This document shows positions 10,829-22,915 of a DNA stretch of 64,000 bases, in pieces (position 1 is the stretch's first letter; every line of letters starts with the position of its first letter). The position numbers were made by a program, and so were the translations under genes. The DNA lies in contig JAQMRL010000008.1 in NCBI GenBank assembly GCA_035578175.1, positions 7,168,883 through 7,232,882 of the forward strand, read 5' to 3'. Source of the DNA: Catonia carolina. Lineage: Eukaryota; Arthropoda; Insecta; Hemiptera; Achilidae. The notes under the pieces were generated by a model that saw only the letters and a list, made by a program, of their open reading frames with translations, searched no databases and was not told where the DNA came from.

Positions 10829-10928
10829 ATACCTTTACCTCTCAGCTGCAGAAAGGTTGGGGACGGGCAGTAGTCAAATACTGTCTGTCTATAACTTGAT
10901 GGCCTCCCGCAGAGAGGAGCAGAATTGG

Positions 10929-11026
10929 CCCGCTACTAGCCTTCTCAAAAACATTTCATTATGTACTACTACTACTAACACTACAATTGGTACTTATCAA
11001 GTGTTATCGAGAAGGCTAGTAGCGGG
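10929..11026. repeat. 18-bp perfect inverted repeat, 62-bp spacer
   Basis: CCCGCTACTAGCCTTCTC at 10929-10946 is inverted at 11009-11026. Context unknown; possibly the TIRs of a tiny element. Confidence 0.7.
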
Positions 11027-11111
11027 TTTTACAAAAATTGACTAGACAGAGTACAAGATCCTGTAGGGGTTAAAACGGAATGTAACCAGTTTTTTCTTTC
11101 TTTTGGCTGTA

Positions 11112-11556
11112 CAGGGTGAAATCACATGTTGTTGTTTAGGTCATCAGCCGAAAGGCTGGTTTGAACCTTTAGAGGTTTTACAAAGTAAAACGAGGAGTGA
11201 GGTGGTTTACAATTGCCTTCCTCACTGAATGGAAATGTACGCTTATCAGCATGCCGGGCCCTTTGAAAAGCTCATATTTTCCACTCTGCAAATGACACCT
11301 TCACTTCATTCACCACAGGGTCTGGTTGTATAATGAAATTCATTACTTTCAGAGGTGATAACTCTGATTAGTATCACAGTACACCTCTACCTCTTCTGTT
11401 CTTAAATGATTTAGTCATTTAATTGGCTGACCATGTGATAAGAAACACAACTATTTGTTTTAGCCCTGCAATGAACAAATTGGGTGTAAATAATTTGACA
11501 CTCCACCTGTCTGTTATGAAATCACATAGCGCCGGTAAAACTTCGTGAATCACCTG
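11112..11556. mobile_element. remnant of CAGGGTGA-type palindromic element split by a SINE
   Basis: CAGGGTGAAATCACAT before the SINE and GAATCACCTG after it match the termini of 6389-6653, with TA on both sides. Almost all of the 445 bp is the SINE D insertion. Confidence 0.5.
11128..11517 (+). mobile_element. SINE family D copy with TSD
   Basis: 390 bp, starts GTTGTTTAGGTCATCAGCCG. The TSD GAAATCACAT is at 11118-11127 and 11518-11527. The perfect, variable-length TSDs across copies fit target-primed reverse transcription, though there is no A-tail. Confidence 0.85.
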
Positions 11557-11988
11557 TATATGGCACACGCTTCATGGGTGTCTGCATTTAATTTTATACT
11601 ATATGACAGTGTATCCCACAGAACCGTGCAGCAGATGTAAACAGACTACAGGTTAAAAGTCAGTAAAAAGGATGCGTTATCATGTTTCACTCTACAAACG
11701 CCTCCAGTCAAAACAACCGGCGACAGACCCGAATGTTTTATAATAGGCCTACTCTGTGAATTCTTTCTACTGGTATAATATTCGCCAATTACGATGGTGC
11801 GCAAGGAGGGTAGAGAGACTGAGAGAGAATGTGTTGCGTCCGTCGTTCCCCTCAACTCATTTCAATCAGTGCACGGTGTTCAAAAGGAATTGTGACAATT
11901 CGCGATCGGTAGTGCACTCTGCCGGCCAGTTTCGTTTACTACACCACTCTAACAACAAGCTTATTTTATTACGATATAAATGTTACTA
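11528..11988. other. nothing recognised
   Basis: No supported feature. The sequence is less AT-rich around 11690-11900, but its frames are short and unlike any protein I know. Confidence 0.4.
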
Positions 11989-13290
11989 ACGGGTGTTTCA
12001 AAAAGGACGCTCTTCGAAGTTTAAGGGTTAATATTTTCTGCATAGTGAATATTTTTTTCCCCCAAATAATAGTTGGCACTACCGTTTTCATTGCTAACCC
12101 ATTGTGTATTACTGACATGTAGGCCTACTAGTGGTATCCCAGTATTCATTTCTGTCTGTATAAGTTCAAACATTGTTTTTTCAAAGGATGAACGTGTTTT
12201 TATAATTGAAAGTTATTGCGCATATAAATCTTACTAACGAGTGAAAGACGAGTTCCAGTTAAAATTTCCCAATTCTGAAGTACCTAATAACACCACAATA
12301 TCGCGTCTGATTAGTAAATTTCGTGAGACTGGCAGTGTACAGGATCGGAAAAGCACAGGTCGACCATCAGTGTTAACAGAACAAGTTTTGGACGATGTGA
12401 AACAACGTTTGACTACCTCACCCGGCAAATCACTTAGAAAGTTATCTTCACAGGCTGGATTATCACTATCTTCCGCTTTAAGGGCTACAAAAAAATTAAA
12501 TCTGCATCCTTACCGCATCGGTGTCGTTCATGAACTGAAAGAAGTTGACCATGGGAAACGTATACAGTATTGTCGTTGGATACGTTCGCTTGTTAATGAC
12601 AACGGTGTTGAAATATTGGATCGTGTTTATTTCAGTGATGAAGAATGGTTTCACTTGGATGGTTACATCAACAGCCAAAACTGCCGAATATGGAGCGCTC
12701 ATAATCCTCACACATTTCATGAACGTCCACTAAACGCACGTAAAATTGGTGTTTGGTGTGCGATCTCCCGGCGTCGTATTGTTGGGCCTTTATTTTATGA
12801 CACACCTGTAGATGGTGTGGTGTACCGCAATTTAATTGAACAATTTATAGCGTTGTTAGAATTACAAGATCGAGATTGTTGGTTTCAGCAGGATAACGCA
12901 ACGTGCCATACTTCTACTGAAACGCTGAATATGTTACGAGAATTTTTTGGCATTCGTGTGATATAAAAAGGATTGTGGCCACCAAGATCCCCAGATCTTA
13001 TACCTGCGGATTTTTAAAAACAATCATCATACAATTGAAGAATTGAAGGCTAGTATTGAAAGTGAGATTACAAACATTAATGAGCAAACACTACGAAAAG
13101 TGGCTGCAAATGTTATGAAACGTATCCGAACTTGCATTACAAGCGGAGGAAGTCATTTTGAACATTTATTGTGAAGTTTTAAAGGTAATCTGAATGTTAT
13201 AAAGGATTTCATACCGTATAATTTGTAATTACTTAATGTAATAAATTAGCGGTCTCAAACTTCGAAGTTCGTCCTTTTTGAAACACCCGT
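11989..13290 (+). mobile_element. Tc1-like transposon, both TIRs and TA target site
   Basis: 1302 bp. ACGGGTGTTTCAAAAAGGACG at 11989 is inverted at 13270-13290. TA flanks at 11987-11988 and 13291-13292. It carries one broken transposase gene. Confidence 0.9.
12241..13174 (+). pseudogene. Tc1-like (IS630 superfamily) transposase, inactive
   Basis: From 12241 the frame is open for 241 codons. Order: helix-turn-helix with SRLISKFRETGSVQDRKSTGRP, a second HTH region (SGxSLRKLSSQAGLSLSS type), then the catalytic core with FSDEEWFHLDG (first Asp) and WFQQDNATCHT (second Asp). A stop (TAA at 12964-12966) precedes GLWPPRSPDLIPADF, the third acidic region. A deletion follows before the C-terminus (HTIEELKASIESEI...FEHLL) ending about 13174. 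The start could be upstream; the ATG-less beginning near 12241 suggests the true N-terminus is degraded. The stop and the deletion make it inactive. Confidence 0.85.
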
Positions 13291-15510
13291 TATTTCACTT
13301 CCCTTCCTCACAACCCATACATACGCAAAAGGCAATCTTGTGACTTTAGTGTCTATACTGTCGTATTTTGTATTTAGTTGGTTCAATTAGTAAATAAGAA
13401 GTTTCGGAATTATATAGAATCAGGGTCCGTCACAGATTGCTACGTTTTTTTTTAAATCGATCTTTTTTTGTGTGCTGAATCCGAATATGAAATTATTTTT
13501 CCCCGCAAATGAACAGGAAATTAGTTATAAGCCCTTTTATGTCACAAAACTACATAACCTCACTACGTTTTAAAATTTTCAGATTTTTAAAGAGTATTCT
13601 TTCTTCATTTGCCCAAAAGTTCTAAACTTTAAATTCGTGCTAATATGAACTTCATTTTACGAAATGAAAAAGAGTTAATTTAATTTATAACGTAGCACTC
13701 AGTAATACAGCGTAATCCAATTTAAACCAAAGAACATTGTGGGAATTTATTCGCACGGGTCCACTATGCTAGTATATTTTAAAATAAATAATAATTAAGT
13801 ACTTACAATTTTTATTTTCTTGTTGAGGCAACTTTTAAGAATAAAAAAATACTGAACATAAAAATATTGACATTACACTAAAGACACTATATTTTTCTCT
13901 AAATGTATATAAATTTTTAAGTTAATATCTCTATACCAAACGAAATCGCATAAATTTTTATAAATGTCATTTACATAACCACTTTTCTTTTAATGTATTA
14001 CTAAACCTACGTGTTTATTGTTTCTTGAATATTCTAAAATCTTGAAGTAAAATTAACTGACAATTAATAAACTTTAGACAAGTATAAATGAAGAACTTAA
14101 ACCTTACAATGAAAACTAGAAATAATTTAATTTAGCATCAGTGAAAGGGGTTATACATTAAATCTGCAAAAATAATCATTTTGTAACACTTTTCTAATCG
14201 AATTTTCACTAACCGGTGTTCTATATCGCTTCATTCTAAGAATATGATAACATAAAATAAGACAATGAAAGAAAACCTCACCGAGACACGTTAACTAACA
14301 CACAATAACGAATAACCTCCCAAACACACTAATCATTTCTTAACATCAAAGTCGGCTGAACTACTACACGTGAGCTTGTCAAAGCAAACGATATTTTATA
14401 AAATATATCGATTTATTGATGTATCGATATACATAAAGATAGTTTCTTTCTGATGGTTATCGAATATAAAAAAAAAGTATGGTTGATATCGAACGTAATA
14501 AATGTTAAAACAGGCGAATAAAATCTTACTAACTCGTTTTTGGAGACGACCGATTATCAGGACGTCAGCACTCTTGTTTAAGGGAACCCGGAACGAACGT
14601 ATTGAAAATAATTTATTAAAATTCAAGTTTTCTGCATCCAACGATATAAGTATAATTTGTTGGGGGTTTTGAAGTTTTTTTATTTTAATTAAAAATACGT
14701 TGAATCCATTCGTTATTTTTTAAATGTTACCCTTTACATAAACATCTCTATTTTTTTAATGAAAACAGATAAATAATAATTTTTTATTTTGTGCGATATT
14801 TTTTTGTTTTAAAACTTTTAAGTTAGCACTAGACCACCTATGAATATAGTAAATATTAACCTAACTGTAAAAAATAACATATTGAATTATTTACATATAC
14901 TGTGTTCTCTTTAGTTTTTGTTGTTTCATTTTTTGACATTTAAGGAACATTTCTCAGCTAACTGTGAATGGATTTAAATAAAGTTTTTACACAGCTTTCG
15001 TACCATAATTTCAATGTACTGAGTTAATATTACAGTAAAATAATATATTTAAATATTTATTTTCCACTTCAATAGGCAAAAAATTATGATTTTCAAAGTG
15101 ATAATTTTTTATTTTTTAGCTTTTATTTGCTATCGGGAACTGTACATTGATGACAACTACCCAATTTGATCGCTGCTTTTTGCTGTATTTCTTGACGTAG
15201 ACTAGACATGAGTTTGAACAGGGACCCCCAGTAGAGTTTGTTCATGGATGGACTGGTCACCATACAAAGTCGCTTGCCCAACCGGTGTTACTTAACAAAT
15301 AATAGCGACTTTCTACCAGCTGACTGACTTGGCTGGCCCGAAGGCCAAGTGATAATTAAAAAAAAAAATGTCTTATCTTCCTAACAATATATCAAGATGC
15401 TTCTAACTCAGAGGGTGCAGAATAGCCTGAAAAGTAACCGAAAGAAAACAGGATAAGTCCAAAATTTTGTGAGAAATGTTCCTTACATTAAAATTACGGA
15501 AGACGGCATT
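13291..15510. other. long AT-rich stretch without recognised features
   Basis: 13304-13375 (CACTTCCCTTCCTCACAACC...) matches 61262-61325 and is an old repeat. The rest shows only AT-rich words, short shadow frames and no paired splice signals that fit the MICU gene. Confidence 0.45.
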
Positions 15511-15517
15511 ACGGGTC

Positions 15518-15905
15518 CAGTGGCGGATCCAGGATAGGCCAAAGGGGGGGGGCTAGGCGTTTGGGTGGGTGAAAGCACCGGGGGGTCTGGTGGGTATGGA
15601 ACACCCCCCAGCAAGGCGGGGGGTCCGGGGAATTGTCAAAATTTAAGTGTAAAATGACACATTTTTAGGCCGTTTTTAACTCTTTATTGACCAGAGTTTA
15701 GAGGCAAAAAACTATGGTTTGACTCAAGAATATTGACTAAAAATAAAAGGATTTTGAAGCCATTAGAATGACCTTGGTCGGGCGTGCGGATTCCTCTCAT
15801 GTTCGGCAACCGAACAAAACAAATTACCCATTTTACCTAGTGTAAATTGGATACCCAAGGGGGGGGGCTATAGCCCCCCCTAGCCCCTCTTTGGATCCGC
15901 CACTG
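15518..15905. mobile_element. CAGTGGCGGATCC-type TIR element
   Basis: 388 bp with ends CAGTGGCGGATCCAGGATAG and the inverse of TTTGGATCCGCCACTG, G/C runs near both ends and flanking ACGGGT direct repeats (15511-15516, 15906-15911). Terminal sequence and G-runs resemble widespread hAT-type small elements; superfamily not certain. Confidence 0.7.
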
Positions 15906-16189
15906 ACGGGTACCCTTAAAAGCAAACGTCCATAAAATTGGGCGCAAGCACTGAAAGGGTTAAGTATCCAAAAAAGACTGAGAAAAGATACCAAGAGAGC
16001 AATGTAAAAGATATGGTTGGGTGATAAAGACGAAGAGGTGGTTTACCATACATCCTAGATTAACCCGGGTTTTCCGGATACCGGGTATTTGTCTAAAGGA
16101 CTGGCGGCCGGAAAATTTCGCCCAGTTATAATATTTTAGAGGTTGATAAAATTGCGTGCAATGTTGCTAGATTATTAAAAGTTAATTCA

Positions 16190-16455
16190 AATATGTCTTG
16201 TGTGGATGTTTACAATATTTGGGTCACATAACCAGAGGAGCAAAATATGAGTTGCTGAGAATTATTATGCAGGGAAGGATCCGAGGAAGAAGAGGCGTAG
16301 GAAGAAGACGCATCTCCTGGCTGCGGAATCTTAGAGAATGGTTCAACTGTAGTTCATTGCAACTATTCAGAGCGGCAGCCAGCAAAGTGACCATAGCCAT
16401 TATGATATCCAACCTCCGATAGGAGATGGAACTTTAAGAAGAAGAAGAAGAAGGA
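16190..16455 (+). mobile_element. LINE 3' end with (GAA)n tail
   Basis: The frame CGCLQYLGHITRGAKYELLR, then GRRRISWLRNLREWFNCSS and KVTIAIMISNLR, is the C-terminus after the reverse transcriptase of a LINE that also occurs at 24715-25245, 39227-39623, 55117-55541 and 57408-57990. All end in a GAA-type microsatellite (here 16437-16454). 5'-truncated. Confidence 0.75.
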
Positions 16456-16636
16456 TGTTTATGAAAAAAACAAAACTAATAAAGGTTATTCCTTGGAAAA
16501 GTACTATCATCTGAGAAATATCTTACCCGTCCAACTCCAGGGCAAGAAAAAACTCGATGGTATATATGTTGTAATTACAGGACCCAATTCTAAATTAAAT
16601 GTTGGGCTGTTTTTGCGCCTACTATTACTTAACACT

Positions 16637-17038
16637 GTGTGTTGTTTAGGTCATCAGCCGAAAGGCTGGTTTGAATCTGTAGAGGTTTTACTAAGTAAAA
16701 CAAGGAGTGAGGTGGTTTACCATTGCCACAACTCACTGAATGGAAAAGTATGCTTATCAACATGCCAAGCCCTCTGAAAAGCACATATTTTCCACTCTGA
16801 AAATGACACCTTCACTTCATTCACCACAGGGTCTGGCTGTATAATGAAATTCATTACTTTCAGAGGAGATAACTCTGATTAGTGTCTTTTGCACCTCTAC
16901 CTTTTCTGTTCTCTTAAATGATTCAGTCATTAAATTGGCTAACCATGTGATAAGAAACAGAACTATTTATTTTAGCCCTGCAACGAACAGATTGAATGTA
17001 AATAATTTGACACTCCACCTGTCTGTTATGGGCAGTAG
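16637..17038 (+). mobile_element. SINE family D copy with TSD
   Basis: Full-length relative of 34754-35146. TSD TTAACACT at 16629-16636 and 17039-17046. Confidence 0.85.
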
Positions 17039-17314
17039 TTAACACTATTATTCTAAAAATAATTACTTGGAAGTAGTTCTAAAAATAATTACTTGGAAAT
17101 TAATTGTAAACCAATGTATTTCAGTGGGGAAAAAATTAAATAAATATTTTGTTTTGTAGTTTTTTACTTAAAAAAAACAGCCTCTTTCAATAAAAAAATG
17201 TCTGGAATTGGGGTCCAGAAATTATGGTACCTAACCTTACAAAGAGATGAAAAGGTAGTGTGGGGTCTGACCCCAGGAACCTCCTCAGGAAAAAAATAAC
17301 AAGGTGATAATGAC

Positions 17315-17468
17315 ATTTTTTTACGTCTGTTGACTGTTTTGCAATATCTGCTAATGCAGACGATGGAGAATAATGATGTATGAGTGATGAAAAAATGCCA
17401 GACCTGACCGGGAATCAAACCTGGGACACCGGCATAGAAGATAGTTGCACTAACCACTGCACCAACAA
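17315..17468 (-). mobile_element. tRNA-derived SINE family B, minus strand
   Basis: The minus strand has a tRNA-like head: GTGCAGTGGTTAGTGC (A box) and GGTTTGATTCCCGG (B box), then CATTTTTTCATCACTCAT and the shared tail word CGTCTGCATTAGCAG. Confidence 0.8.
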
Positions 17469-17792
17469 GGAATAAATAAATAAGGTTTCATAAATTAAGT
17501 AATATTATTTTAAACAAACATTATTTGTATTCAGATTATAAATTAAAAATATATTAAATATAAAATTTATATTTTATAATCTGAACACAAATAATGTTTA
17601 ACACAAACAATATAACACGGAAACAATAACAATATTGTTAACATTATGTATTTTTAATTAACATTAATGATTAAATAACAAAATATGACTAGAAATATGT
17701 AACTGACATAATTATGTTAGAAACAAATAAAAAGAAAAAAAACATGTAAGGATGTAAGACAATAATTGAAATAAGAATATAGGTACAGTCTT

Positions 17793-18059
17793 CAGATGAA
17801 CTAAAGTCCCCTAGCCGTGGGAATGAGAGAATGCATAACGCTCTCACTCGCACAAGCCATACGCGCCATTCCAATAACATTGTATAATTTAACTCATTGT
17901 TGTGAGCAAGTGTTTATGCACGCAATAAACTAACAAGCAAGATAACGACAGAAGTATGTTTTCAGATTTGGATTATAACGGTAAAGACCTTTGAGCGCAT
18001 GCGTAGTTATGCCATATATCTCCCTCTCACTCGCTCGGCTATGGGACGTTAGTTCGTCT
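17793..18059. mobile_element. TIR element with ACTAA.GTCCC ends, uninterrupted copy
   Basis: Same element as 10219-10828 but without the nested 349-bp insertion, so it shows the empty site (GATAACGACAGAAGTATG at ~17940-17957). Confidence 0.75.
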
Positions 18060-18084
18060 ACCTATACCTTTACTAGGATTTGAG

Positions 18085-18270
18085 GTTTCATTACTTTCAG
18101 AGGAGATAACTCTGATTAGTGTCTTTTTACACCTCTACCTCTTCTGTTCTTAAATGATTCAGTCATTTAATTGGCTGACCATGTGATAAGAAACAGAACT
18201 ATTTATTTTAGCCCTGCAACGGACAGATTGAGTGTAAACAATTTAACACTTCACCTGTCTGTTATGGGGA
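18085..18270 (+). mobile_element. SINE family D, 3' half
   Basis: Begins inside the family at CATTACTTTCAGAGGAG and runs to the CTGTCTGTTATGGG end. The 5' half is absent. Confidence 0.75.
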
Positions 18271-18755
18271 TTATAACATACTATTATTAATAATAATAAT
18301 ATAACACATTATTTGTTTTTATTATTAAACATATCATCAACTGCTTGGTTATTAGCAAAATAATGGGCTGTGTGTTTGTCAGACAAAGGGTGGACGAATG
18401 TTTCACGCCTACATCATGCAGAGATGTATCATTTTAGCAATTTCAAAAACATTAACATGAGCCTGGATTGGGTTTGAAGTTCTGGTTTCGACCATAAGTG
18501 GCCCAAAACCAGAAGTCAAGAAATCAAAGACGGAATTTGGAAACAAACATAGTGTCATTCGATTCCTTGTAAAGAGTAGATACAGAAATCATTAAAGGTT
18601 TTTGCTATAGGTCTTAAGGTAAGCCTTTTTCTTTCTTACGAAAGCTCAATCTCTTACAATTTCTTTAGAAAAATTTGCCACCAACCATGAGATGCTTTAG
18701 TCTCATGAAAGGGAATTTTAATTATTTTTGAATTTATGATATTAAATCCTGGGCT
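18271..18755. other. nothing recognised
   Basis: No supported feature between the SINE D 3' half and the SINE A insertion. Confidence 0.4.
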
Positions 18756-18956
18756 TTTTTTTAAGTTATTTATTTAACGTCGCATCAACTACAATGGTCA
18801 TTAGCGACGACGTTGTGGTGTAACTGTTTACAATGGAGGATGAAATGATTTTTTGTAACGTATGAAAATATGCCGTGCCTGAGTGGGATTCGAACCCAGG
18901 ACCGCATGATGAGAGGCGAGCACGTTACCAACTGCGCCAATGCAGCCGGCATTGTC
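18756..18956 (-). mobile_element. tRNA-derived SINE family A, minus strand, with TSD
   Basis: Minus-strand head GCCGGCTGCATTGGCGCAG with A box and GGGTTCGAATCCCA B box, then ATTTTCATACGTTACAAAA. TSD AAATCCTGGGCT at 18744-18755 and 18957-18968. The usual CGTCTGCATTAGCAG tail is replaced here by a diverged end. Confidence 0.85.
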
Positions 18957-19189
18957 AAATCCTGGGCTGGATACTGTCACCGCCACCCCTTTGAATTAAT
19001 CATTAACTGTGTTGCCGGCCTTCAATACTTCTACCGGCCCTTTGGCGGCGTACCGACAAACCTTTCACCTGCGTACTGACAAGAGGGCTTTGTTCCCAAG
19101 GCCGAGTGAAAAACCGCCCTCTACCACAGCGCTCTCGGCAACTATATAAAGAGCTTTGCACTGAGACACAGAAGGATTCAATTCCAATC

Positions 19190-19565
19190 CAGGAAGCAGA
19201 CAAGACGTTCACCACGGCACACGGCTACAGGACTCCAGCGAACACTAATTGACGACCCCACAAGAGAGAAGATTATGCTTCCGCGCGCTGACCCATCACC
19301 GTAAGCCATCATCGCCTGCTGACACGAGTGATGCCCATAACGGTCCCTCGACCGAGCCTTACGCCCACCGGATCTGATCCAGGCAGCAGACAAAACGTCC
19401 ACCACGGCACACGACTACAGGACTTCAGCGAAACTAATCGACGACCCCACAAGAGAGAAGATTATGCTTCCACTGATTGATCCGTCACCATAAGCCGTCA
19501 ACCGGACCATCAGTGCCCACTGATGCGAACGATGCCCATAGCGGTCCCTCGACCGAGCCTTACGC
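19190..19565 (+). repeat. tandem duplication, ~190-bp unit, two copies
   Basis: 19190-19377 and 19378-19567 share long identical words, such as GACCCCACAAGAGAGAAGAT and GGTCCCTCGACCGAGCCTTA, and the spacing between them. Confidence 0.8.
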
Positions 19566-19718
19566 CCACCGGATCCGACGAAGCAGCCATCGACACACTG
19601 CTGCGAGGGAAGAAGATGATGTCTTCGCTGGACGACGACACGCCGTGTCGCCCAGCTCTTCGACCGCCACGACGACTACGACCGAGACACTTTCCATCAA
19701 GACGACCACCGCTTAAAT

Positions 19719-19738
19719 GGCCCTTTTCAGGTCCACCA
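19719..19738 (+). promoter_or_regulatory. histone-type 3' stem-loop with ACCA
   Basis: GGCCCT-TTTC-AGGTCC-ACCA: the 6-bp stem (one mismatch), UUUC loop and ACCA flank match the 3' end signal of replication-dependent histone mRNAs. No histone coding sequence precedes it. Confidence 0.5.
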
Positions 19739-19795
19739 AAAATTAAAGGTTTTAACTCACCACTTAAAGTCGCCATTTGGTGACAATACAATACA

Positions 19796-20214
19796 AATTT
19801 TTATTCTCCGTATTTTAATATATCATAAACACTATCAATCTGTAGGTAAATAATACATAAGTGCAAAAAACTTTTATACGTGAACTTTTGGTTATGTTAC
19901 GGAAACACCCAGGATTATCCGACCGTTTGATTATCTGACAAACTATCCGCCCTAATAGATAATTGAGGGACTAAAGTATATTAAAAGGTATAGTACATTT
20001 GTTTTAGGAAGAAGCTTGTAAGGGGAGGGCGAGTAGGTAGAGTATGGATAGTTTCAAGGGGCAAGTGTTGTCTCCTTCTCAATTAATGATCATTCCCTCT
20101 CTTTCTAACCGTATACTATGTTACAACTACGAGGTGCTTCCCCCACCACTAAACAGAACAGCTCAGCGGCACAGAGCGTTGGAGGGAGAGCTTCTAGCTA
20201 GAACAAATGACCTA
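19796..20214. other. nothing recognised
   Basis: AT-rich, then mixed composition near 20000-20200. The frame at 20044-20241 is unlike any protein I know. Confidence 0.35.
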
Positions 20215-20310
20215 TATGTGTCGCCAAAGCTCAAAGGTTAAAGCACTAGACCACAAAGCAGAAGGTCCCGGGTTCAATTCCTGGCTAAAGTCTGCAATTA
20301 AACATTACAG
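20215..20310 (+). mobile_element. SINE family E copy (tRNA-like head)
   Basis: Degenerate tRNA-like block with the B-box word GGTTCAATTCCTGGCT and the GCAGAAGGTCC context shared with 45365, 47922 and 48308. Confidence 0.55.
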
Positions 20311-20670
20311 ATTAGAACCCACTAATTCTGAACCAGAACCCATAGTAATTGCTAATATCCGAAGCAAGTGGTGTGACTTTAAATGAACTTAAAAAAAAAT
20401 ACTTAATTTAATAGATTTATAAAATACAATTTTTAAAAAATAATAAAAACGATAGCTATATCAACTATATCTAAATCTATTTTAGATACAATATTATTTT
20501 TAATATGAACACAAATAAGAGAGCTAAAATAATCTGACAGCTAAAATCTTTTTGTAGAATAAGTATAAACAATATTAAAATTAGGCAGTCAATTTTTCAA
20601 ATATATAAAGTTAGTAATATACGAGTATACCAATTTAAACATATATGAAGTAAATTTTTTATGAAATATT
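20311..20670. other. AT-rich, nothing recognised
   Basis: Low-complexity AT-rich sequence. Confidence 0.4.
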
Positions 20671-20675
20671 GTGCA

Positions 20676-21480
20676 ATATACAGAGTGTGGCAAAAGAAAC
20701 TCCCAATAAAGTATTATTGCTGTGCAGTGAGTAGTTGGCGAATCTCAAAAGTGAAGAGGATAGTGGCAATCAACGAAGGAAAAAGGGAAGTTTTTGTGCC
20801 GTTTAGTACCAGTTATCAAAATGGTGTGGATGAATGCAGTGAGCTTTTGCTGTCAAGGCATTCATTCGCAACAATGATTCAGTTATCGGAGCACAGCGTG
20901 TGTTTCATACCCACTTTGAAACTGCTCCTCGTGCGTCAGTTCTGGATTGAAAGTCTACTTTGTTGTGGGTGGAAAACTTCCAAGGGATTGGTTCTGTTGT
21001 GACAAAACACCGTGAAGACCTCATAGTGTCTACAAACCTGAACAAATTGATTTAGTTACCTGTTCGATTTAGGTATCTGAAATCGCAGAACACGTTGGAA
21101 TAAATTTTGGGAGCTGTCAAATGGTCATTAAAAATTACCTAAAACGCCGTAACGTGTGTGCCAGATGGGTCCCTCGCATTTTTACTGCAGACCAGAAATT
21201 GGAGACGCTGTAACTGGAAGAAATGCACTGGACTCAAGTTTATAATCTTGTTACAGCCTGGACCTAGCCCCCTGCGATTTTCCCCGACTATTGTTTGGGC
21301 CGCTTAAAGAAGTACTAGGAGGGCAACGATTTGAAGATGATGAAGGCATGGAGGGATTCGTGCACAATTGGTTACTTACGCAACCAGTTTCATTCTACAA
21401 TGCAGGGATAAAAACCTTCCTTCTCGCTGGGATAAATGTATTTCTAAAGCAGGAACTACATAGAAAAATTAATTAAAATT
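20676..21480 (+). mobile_element. mariner-like element, heavily deleted
   Basis: Begins near CAGAGTGTGGCAAAAGAAACTC. Scattered frames keep mariner words: ARWVPRIFTADQK near 21155, then LDLAPCDFPRLLFGPLKEVLGGQRFE (third catalytic Asp region) at 21259-21330 and the C-terminus to 21476. The DETW and HDNA regions are lost. The right TIR was not identified. Confidence 0.65.
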
Positions 21481-21499
21481 GCCTTTCATTTTTCATGAA

Positions 21500-22100
21500 T
21501 AAATTTTAAAAAAATGCCGTTTGTATTTGATTTAGCCTCGTAACAACCAGATCTGGCATTAGCTAGAACAGATTCTGGATACGTGTAAACTAAGTACTAG
21601 AGAAAGCGTAGTTGATATAGTACTATTCTTATATGAATAATATTTTCTATTTAGCAAAATATAGAAGATATCATTTAACTACCTCACTTATAAATATAAA
21701 TCTTAAAAAGATCAACTAACATGTTTACTTAATTTTATAACAATACAAATATTATATGGAAGAAATTTAAATCGCAATAATTTAACAAATATTACAAATC
21801 TGAATTTATTCAGATTGCTTAATTTTTTTTCACAAGTCTGGTGAAAAGAATGTGGATGTATTTTATGATACAGTTAGACCTCTCTAATTCATACCTCCAT
21901 AATTTTAAATACACTCTAAATCGAATATTTACTCTTAAGTCCTCCTCAATTCGAATGAAATTACAACATTTATTCAAAGAAATTTAGAACTTACACAGAC
22001 TTTTTTTAATAAATTACTAACAGATACGTAACCTTTTCTTTCGGAAATGATTTTATATTGAAATTGGTTAAAAAAGTACCGTAAATTCATATTGTCACCA
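21500..22100. other. AT-rich, nothing recognised
   Basis: No feature supported. Confidence 0.4.
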
Positions 22101-22905
22101 ATGGCCCTACGATCAGATGGTCCCAGAACTTGCCAAGGGGAGCGCTAATGACATGTGTATTTGCCTATCCGTTGCCGGACACCCCTCGGCCAGCCACGCT
22201 AATTCCGAATGGAATTTAAGCAGCATAGTGCTTCTGGAGAGCCAGCCAGGAACCCACAGCCCCTGAGAGGCCAACCCAAATGAGTGGGTGCGGTCACTTT
22301 CCTCAGTACTCGCGTAAACATTGGACGAGTCGCTGTCGAGCTCGTTACGCCGCTAAAAGCTTTGCACATGGCTCTACCACACACGGATGTACTGCGCACA
22401 ACCGTGTACTACGAATAGCACACGGAGGTGCTACAGCCAGCCCCCGTTATTTAGAATAGCAGGCTAGGATTGGGTAGCTTAAACTGCAGTTTTATGGGCA
22501 CGCTCTGTGTGGTCTGGGGCGAGCCCCCGGAGCGCTAATGACAAGCAGCTAGCAGCGCCTCCCCTCCATCATGCAGTTGACTCACCGGATGGTATTTAAG
22601 TGGCCGCACTACACTGCGAGAGAGAATCGCCATCCAGCTACCGACCAAGGAAGAAGAGCCCAGCTGAGAATGGATGCACCATCCCTAGTCAACACTACCA
22701 GTAGCAGATGCACATTCTCGTACTGGTCAGCCTTCGCCTAACCAGTCGCCGAAGGAAGCTCGTGGGTGCCTGATGGCAACACGGTGAAAATTTAATTCAG
22801 TGCAGGACTGGAGAGAACCGCCTCAATCGAGCTATCAGCCAACGACCTACGCTGACCCAAAATTGCGGGGCTCTGGGAGCCACCACTATCATGCTGCAGT
22901 GGGGA
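22101..22905 (+). repeat. GC-rich unidentified repeat, possibly LTR-like
   Basis: The GGAGCGCTAATGACA word recurs at 22140 and 22533, and the TATTTAAG TATA-like word occurs near 22593. GC-rich against its surroundings, like 18969-19795. No coding region is recognised. Confidence 0.35.
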
Positions 22906-22915
22906 CTCAACCATT

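Larger units (their letters stand above)
18969..19795 (+). repeat. GC-rich unidentified element with TATA box and histone-type 3' stem-loop
   Basis: Much richer in GC than its surroundings. A TATA-like CTATATAAAGAGC lies at ~19142, a tandem duplication at 19190-19565, and a histone-type stem-loop followed by ACCA at 19719-19738. Its longest frames resemble no histone or other protein I know. The end ATTTGGTGACAATACAAT recalls the boundary of some insect LTR elements, so a solo LTR is an alternative. Confidence 0.4.

Noticed and set aside
19477..19783. Protein genes of 79-93 codons in the GC-rich block
   Set aside because: Several overlapping frames on both strands are open only because of base composition and tandem duplication; none resembles a known protein.
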